Positions 59,013 through 64,000 of a DNA stretch of 64,000 nt are shown piece by piece. Position 1 is the first letter of the stretch, and each line of letters starts with the position of its first letter. Source of the DNA: Setoptus koraiensis (Eukaryota > Arthropoda). The stretch spans positions 9,486,001-9,550,000 of the forward strand of contig CM106586.1 of the NCBI GenBank assembly GCA_048013815.1, read 5' to 3'. Under the pieces are notes generated by a model. It saw nothing but the letters and a program-made list of their open reading frames with translations. It searched no databases and was not told the origin of the DNA. A program made the position numbers and the translations under genes.

Positions 59013-61462
59013 CAGCAGCGACACCAACACTGCACCACATGCATGATACACAGCACATTATGTAACAGCAACGACCATTATATAATAATAATCATACGAT
59101 TAACGATGCTCAACAAAAGTTGATTAGTGGCAAGATGTTGCACTGCTGCACTGCTTGTGAGAAAGTTCAACACTCGTCTCGCATGCCGTGGGCTTGCGAC
59201 CAATAATAATCAAGTGTTATTATCTCACCACTGTTAAACAAATCACAAAACCATTAACGGAAACGCACACGAGCCACAGTGGCTGTTGTCTGGCCGGATG
59301 TTGCAATATTGTTGTTGTTTATTTCACTTTATCACTATTTACCGGCTATCGCAAGACCGCCGCCGCACACCACAACAATATCACTGTCAACCGGCATTAT
59401 GTTATTGATAAGCTGATGGTATTACGTGGCTGACGATTGCGCAACTTTTTGCGTCATCGGCAACGCCAAGCGGCCAAGTTCACCGTCGACGCACCTTTGT
59501 TGTAATGTCAGACATGTTTTTGCGTGACTGTCAACAGTGGGCAAAAACATGTCATGTCATATGTGTCTTGGCTGCGTGATACGCTTATCCGATTCGTGAC
59601 AATCGTCGGCGTTGTTGTTGTTGTCTGGCTTGTTTTTGACTGGCTGTTGTTGTCGTGGGTGCCGGCGGCGCACTGTTGCGCCGCTGTCTACATACTGTCA
59701 CATACTATGCTGCCACAGTCTGTACTGTGTAGACCATAAACATTGCGCAACTGTAAACTGTCATCGTCTTCTGTCACAATTCATCTTCGGGATTGTCTCG
59801 CAATGAGACGCACAATGAGACGCACAATATTGACGCCCCAGTCGCGCTCACTTGCCTCGCTAATGACCCTTTCAATATTCGAATAACATATCCAGTGTTT
59901 GTCTATCTCTCTCTCTCTCACATTTATCATATCTTTGGATGACGCACAAGAATGACACCCGGCCAATAATAACGCTGATACGCCAGCAGCGTCACACTGA
60001 AATTGAGAGGCCGTTACTTTTCTAATCTTCTCCTCCTTTCGCTTCGCTTCGAACGACAACAACAACAACAACGACAACAAATTGCCTTGACGCATTCTAT
60101 TTTTACACCACAGCCAAATGGCATCGCATTTGCCACCGCTTACAGGCCCAATCTAAGCCAGAGTAAAAGCCAGCTAAAACTAGCCATAATAAATATTATT
60201 CGCTCGTCTGCTCACCAGCGATGATCATGTTAAGTGTGGCCACAATTTGATGTCATTATCGCTAACTCTCCCGCTTTATCAACCATATTTATTAACTATA
60301 TTAACTATATTTATATATTTATTTATGTTTGAGCGGCGCCGCGAAACTTCGCATTCTCGCTTGCCGTTTCTTTGCCGAAACGTGACAAGATTGTTGTGAT
60401 GCTCACTGTGTCTGGCTGGCGTTTTTATTGATGAGTATTATCCCTGCTAACGCAAGTGTCTGATTACTGTGTCATACTCGCTGTCTCTCTCTCAATATCT
60501 ATCATTTGTTTTATGTGTCTTATTGCCTATTCGATCTCTCTCACTTGCAGCGAGCTCATTGCAATGATACGCCAACTAGCTCGGGGCTCACTAATCGCCG
60601 CACTGTCTCTCTTAAAAATCCTGTCATCATTCTACACAAACTCTTCAATTCTTTCTTCACTACTGAGCTGAGGATGCACGCTAGTGAAACGTTACAACTA
60701 CCATCCATATTTAACCGAGAGCTCGTGCTTTTTCACACCCTCATCAGTAGCGACATAGACAACAGTCTGAGAGAGACCTTGAGCTCCCGAGTTGCTGCAG
60801 ACTGCTCAATCTCATGTGATGTTGCATGTCAATCAAGTTGCGACAAAAATTGATTGATTGCATGAATATGTAAATTGCAAATATAGAATGTGAATATGAA
60901 TATGATTAGTTCGCAATTGATAACATTTGCAATTAGTTGATATTCGATCATCACCACACTCAAATGCGACAACAGCTAAATTAGTTGTTGTCGAGCAAAA
61001 TAACTCCGAACGTCACATTGGCCGAAACAGGAACAAGGCCCAACTCTATTCTTTACACGAACTTGCAAAGAACTTAGCCACCACGAGCGTCATAGTTTGT
61101 CATCTTTGACTCTCATTCAAGTGAGCATTTCTCACCCTCGCCCACCTTCTACCCAGTTTCCCCTACCCCTTCCTATTTAAATCAAGCCTCCCTCCTAATC
61201 TCTTTCGAACACTTCCGCGACACTTTCGCTGAAAGTTAGCAGGACCGAATTAAGAAAAATCACAGACATTCAGAAATCATCAGTTCATCAGGGAAAAAAA
61301 TAAAACGGTGTCAACGTAGATTCTATAGAGATATTGTAATCAATTAAAATAATGCAGGCGATGATAGACGTTTCGATGCGCAAGTGCATTCATAGTATAT
61401 GATGATATATGTTTGCTATATATAAACTAGCCATTATATGTTTCTGAAGATCCAGTTCTTAT

Positions 61463-63301
61463 TCAATTATTTTTCTTAAGTGAGACCTGCAAGGCCCTTC
61501 CATTCTTATGTATGTATCCGTTCATGCGTTGAATGGCAGCGTTGGCTTGCTTTTCATCAGCTAATGTCACGAATCCATAACCTTTGCATTCTTGGCTTGG
61601 AGATTTCCTGACAACATTACATTTAAGAACTGGTCCGAAGCTTGAAAATAAATCTTTTAGTAGATTCTCATCGCCATCGGATCCTATATTATATACGAAA
61701 AGTGTGACACCAGTGGCATCCGAATTACCACTAGCATTTCCTGCGTTTTGGGTAGTCTGATCGCCGGTGGAACTAACGCCAACTTGTGGTAAGTTTGACT
61801 GTTGGCCATAGTTTGTTTGATGGACCAGGGCAGGTCCCATAGGCGTCCGAGATCGGCTCATAAATTGTTGGGAGTCCATCACTTCGGGCATTGGGGCACT
61901 TGACTGAGTTGTGCCGTATATATTGAGCCCTGGTATATGAACAGGAGTTTGTGTTTCTATCGGCATAAGCTGTTGCTGTTGCGACTGATTGTATGGATTA
62001 ACAAGACGAGGATCTTGAGGATATTGGTAGCCATGACCAGTTTGTTGCACTTGAATAGGTGATATATGAGTTTGTTGAGGTGTGGTAAATGGAGCATATC
62101 TATTTTGTCTGACTGTTGGTGGTTGTCGTATAGGTCCAGGAGATCCAATGGGTGTCGCACCATAATTGCTGTAATTATCAACAAATTGACTTGGTTGAAT
62201 ATTACCACCATATGGTACAGTGTATTGTGACTGAACTCTCAACCCTTGAGGTTGCCCCATGTAATTTTCAAATGGCTGTTGTTGACTATAAAAATCATTA
62301 GGTTGATAGAAGTTTTGTTGCATCAATTGTGGTTGGGGTCGTTGTTGCTGGTAAGGTGGTATGAATGTAGAACCTTTGTTACGTTGCTGATTGTGAGTTG
62401 CTCTATTATTATGACGGTCATTAGATCCTTGCTGACCCTTGCTATTACTGTTATTATTATTACTATTGTTATTATTGCTCGAGCGAGCCTGGCCAGACTG
62501 ATAAATGAGTAAAAATGAGAAGTAGGATTAGAATTTGCAATTCGCAATCGTGCTTGTAGGAACCATTATATACATCGTGCATGTACTTACTACTTTTTGG
62601 GCATTATCTGCCGCAAATTTAATCTCCAAAGGATTGTCACCTCCATCTACAGTGGTGCCTTTGAGAGCTTTGAGGGCATCCTCAGCCTCCTTTCTCAGGT
62701 TAAATAACACAAAAGCCACCCCTCTACTGTTACCTAACACCCTGCACTGGATTATGTCGCCGAAAGGCTCAAATAGTTTTCTCACATCGTCTTGAGTCCA
62801 AGAGTTAGGAACATTTTTTACATAGAGATTCGCCTGTTTGATATCCTGTCCTGCCGGTCTGGCGAAAGCTACTTTGATTTTCTTATTATCTAGCTCATGA
62901 CCATTTAGTCCATCGATAGCGCGAAGAGCCTCGGCGTTTGTTTGAAAGTCGACAAAGCCGAAACCATAAGAGTAGCCAGTCACTTTGTGTCTGACAATTT
63001 TGGCCGTTTTAATAGTTCCATATTTTTCGAATAGTTTTGTAAATTCGGCATCAGTCATAGGTTGCGGAAGATAGTTAACAATGAGATTGGTCTTGCCATT
63101 GTTGTAACTATTATCGTTGTTATTATTCATTTTGTTGTTGCATGTCGTCTGGTGATCACTGTCGTATTCTAGATCGCCCTCATGATCGTACATGCCATTA
63201 TTGTTGTTGTTGTTTTTGTTTAGCGATGAGGAAACATTGTTGTTATTGAGCTCATGCCGTATATCTTCACATTTTACCGAGGAACCGTTAGCGGGCGCCA
63301 T
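61463..63301 (-). CDS. ELAV/Hu-like RNA-binding protein with three RRMs
   Basis: Binds U- or AU-rich RNA to control mRNA stability or splicing. Two exons, 63301-62591 and 62497-61463, flank a 93-bp intron (AAAGTA/GTAAGT...TATCAG), giving 581 residues; Drosophila ELAV is about 480. An Asn-rich head leads to RRM1 (71-148: RNP2 LIVNYL, RNP1 YGFGFVDF). RRM2 (157-233) follows directly with RNP2 LYVKNV and RNP1 RGVAFVLF. RRM3 (about 500-581) has RNP2 LFVYNI and RNP1 KGYGFVTL and ends the protein, the ELAV layout. The 262-residue linker (238-499) is Gln/Asn/Pro rich and much longer than usual. RRM2 lacks the usual loop between beta2 and beta3. The nearest relatives are ELAV, Hu, Rbp9 or Sxl; the exact member is unresolved. 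The start has good context (ACAAAATGG). Confidence 0.93.
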
Positions 63302-64000
63302 TTTGTAGCCGATGTTGGAATAGCATAAATGGCTAAAAGTGATTATTTGCGTCTAGGTGAACCACATAATATATGTCGGATTAGATATTTAGTAAAAACT
63401 ATAGCTTATTATTGTTTGAATAAATTTGGTAGTGATCTGCTAAAGGCGCTATGACTAAGACTAAAGGAACGTGCTCAATGGTTCAGAGCTTTCGAAGCAT
63501 CTTCTCATTTCTTCCCAACAGTTTCTCTTGTATTAAAAGCTAGCCGATAACGGGATTGTGATGGTACCAGAATTATTGTTTGGTGTGAGTGAACTGTTAT
63601 TGTGTAACTTTTGGCCCGTCGGAGATGAGAATAGTAACAGCCAGTTTATTAGGGCGAATCAACTCTGATTAAATTATGTATTATCATTTATGACGCTGTG
63701 CTCTATGTTTTGGATGATGCGACCGCGTCGACGAAAATAATAATAATGGCGGTGTTTCTCTTGGGCATGAATTATCTTATCAATAACAACAGCGCTCAAA
63801 TAATATCTCGCCTATATATGAACAGATGTATTTCTCTCTCGCTCTCTCTCTCTCTCAATATCTCCTCCAATGATTCTTTGGAGATCAATAACTGTAAAGC
63901 TACCAAAGCTAGCGATGGCCCGACGTTGGTTTGGCCTGATAAATGTCTCCCAATAAGACAGGCTAAAAATAATAACAACGAAGGAGTGTATCAATAGTGA
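63302..64000. other. Region upstream of the ELAV-like gene (right edge)
   Basis: Presumably promoter and 5' UTR of the ELAV-like gene. It has a CT-rich run at about 63834-63856 and no supported exon. Confidence 0.5.

Larger units (their letters stand above)
56151..61462. other. Non-coding region downstream of the ELAV-like gene
   Basis: Short arrays continue to about 58760 and then thin out. From about 60250 to 61460 the sequence is unique and AT-rich, and part of it should be the ELAV-like 3' UTR. No exon is supported. Confidence 0.55.

Noticed and set aside
1-64000. tRNA, rRNA, snRNA and known microRNA genes
   Set aside because: I looked for B-box-like GGTTCGA contexts and familiar small-RNA words on both strands and found none with a supporting cloverleaf or hairpin. 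A covariance-model search would be needed to exclude them.

Overview
This is eukaryotic nuclear DNA. The genes are monocistronic, several are interrupted by GT-AG introns, and all products are eukaryotic families. The 3-Ig cell adhesion protein matches the DIP (Dpr-interacting protein) group of protostomes, and most introns are only 93-250 bp. I therefore infer a small-genome arthropod, perhaps a mite. The species cannot be named from the window alone.

Seven protein genes can be supported. From left to right they are: NAA25, the NatB auxiliary subunit (minus, 20392-23726); GBE1, glycogen branching enzyme (plus, 25134-27185); PABPN1, nuclear poly(A)-binding protein (minus, 27340-27924); a DIP/IgLON-like three-Ig adhesion protein in eight coding exons (plus, 30135-43074); U2AF1, the small subunit of the 3' splice-site factor (plus, 45371-46526); an SGK-type AGC kinase in three exons (minus, 46576-48171); and an ELAV/Hu-like RNA-binding protein in two exons (minus, 61463-63301). 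I rebuilt exon joins by eye from splice consensus plus frame continuity and family motifs. Every join keeps frame.

NAA25 and GBE1 are divergent, GBE1 and PABPN1 convergent, PABPN1 and the DIP gene divergent, and U2AF1 and SGK convergent with only 49 bases between stop codons. Three of the seven products act on pre-mRNA or mRNA (PABPN1, U2AF1, ELAV-like), but nothing suggests co-regulation; this looks like ordinary gene order.

The rest is non-coding: 1-20391, the 8.9-kb DIP intron 3 (30898-39767), 43075-45370 and 48172-61462. Most of it is saturated with CAA/CAG or TTG triplet tracts and short tandem arrays (units mostly 9-24 bp), each array unrelated in sequence to the next. Two motif biases stand out. 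The octamer CAGGTGAG, a perfect 5' splice-site or E-box-like word, occurs about 25 times on the two strands, mostly in 0-18 kb and 52-55 kb. The palindrome GGGCCC occurs about 25 times in DIP introns 3-4 and rarely elsewhere. I saw no tRNA, rRNA, CRISPR array or intact transposon.
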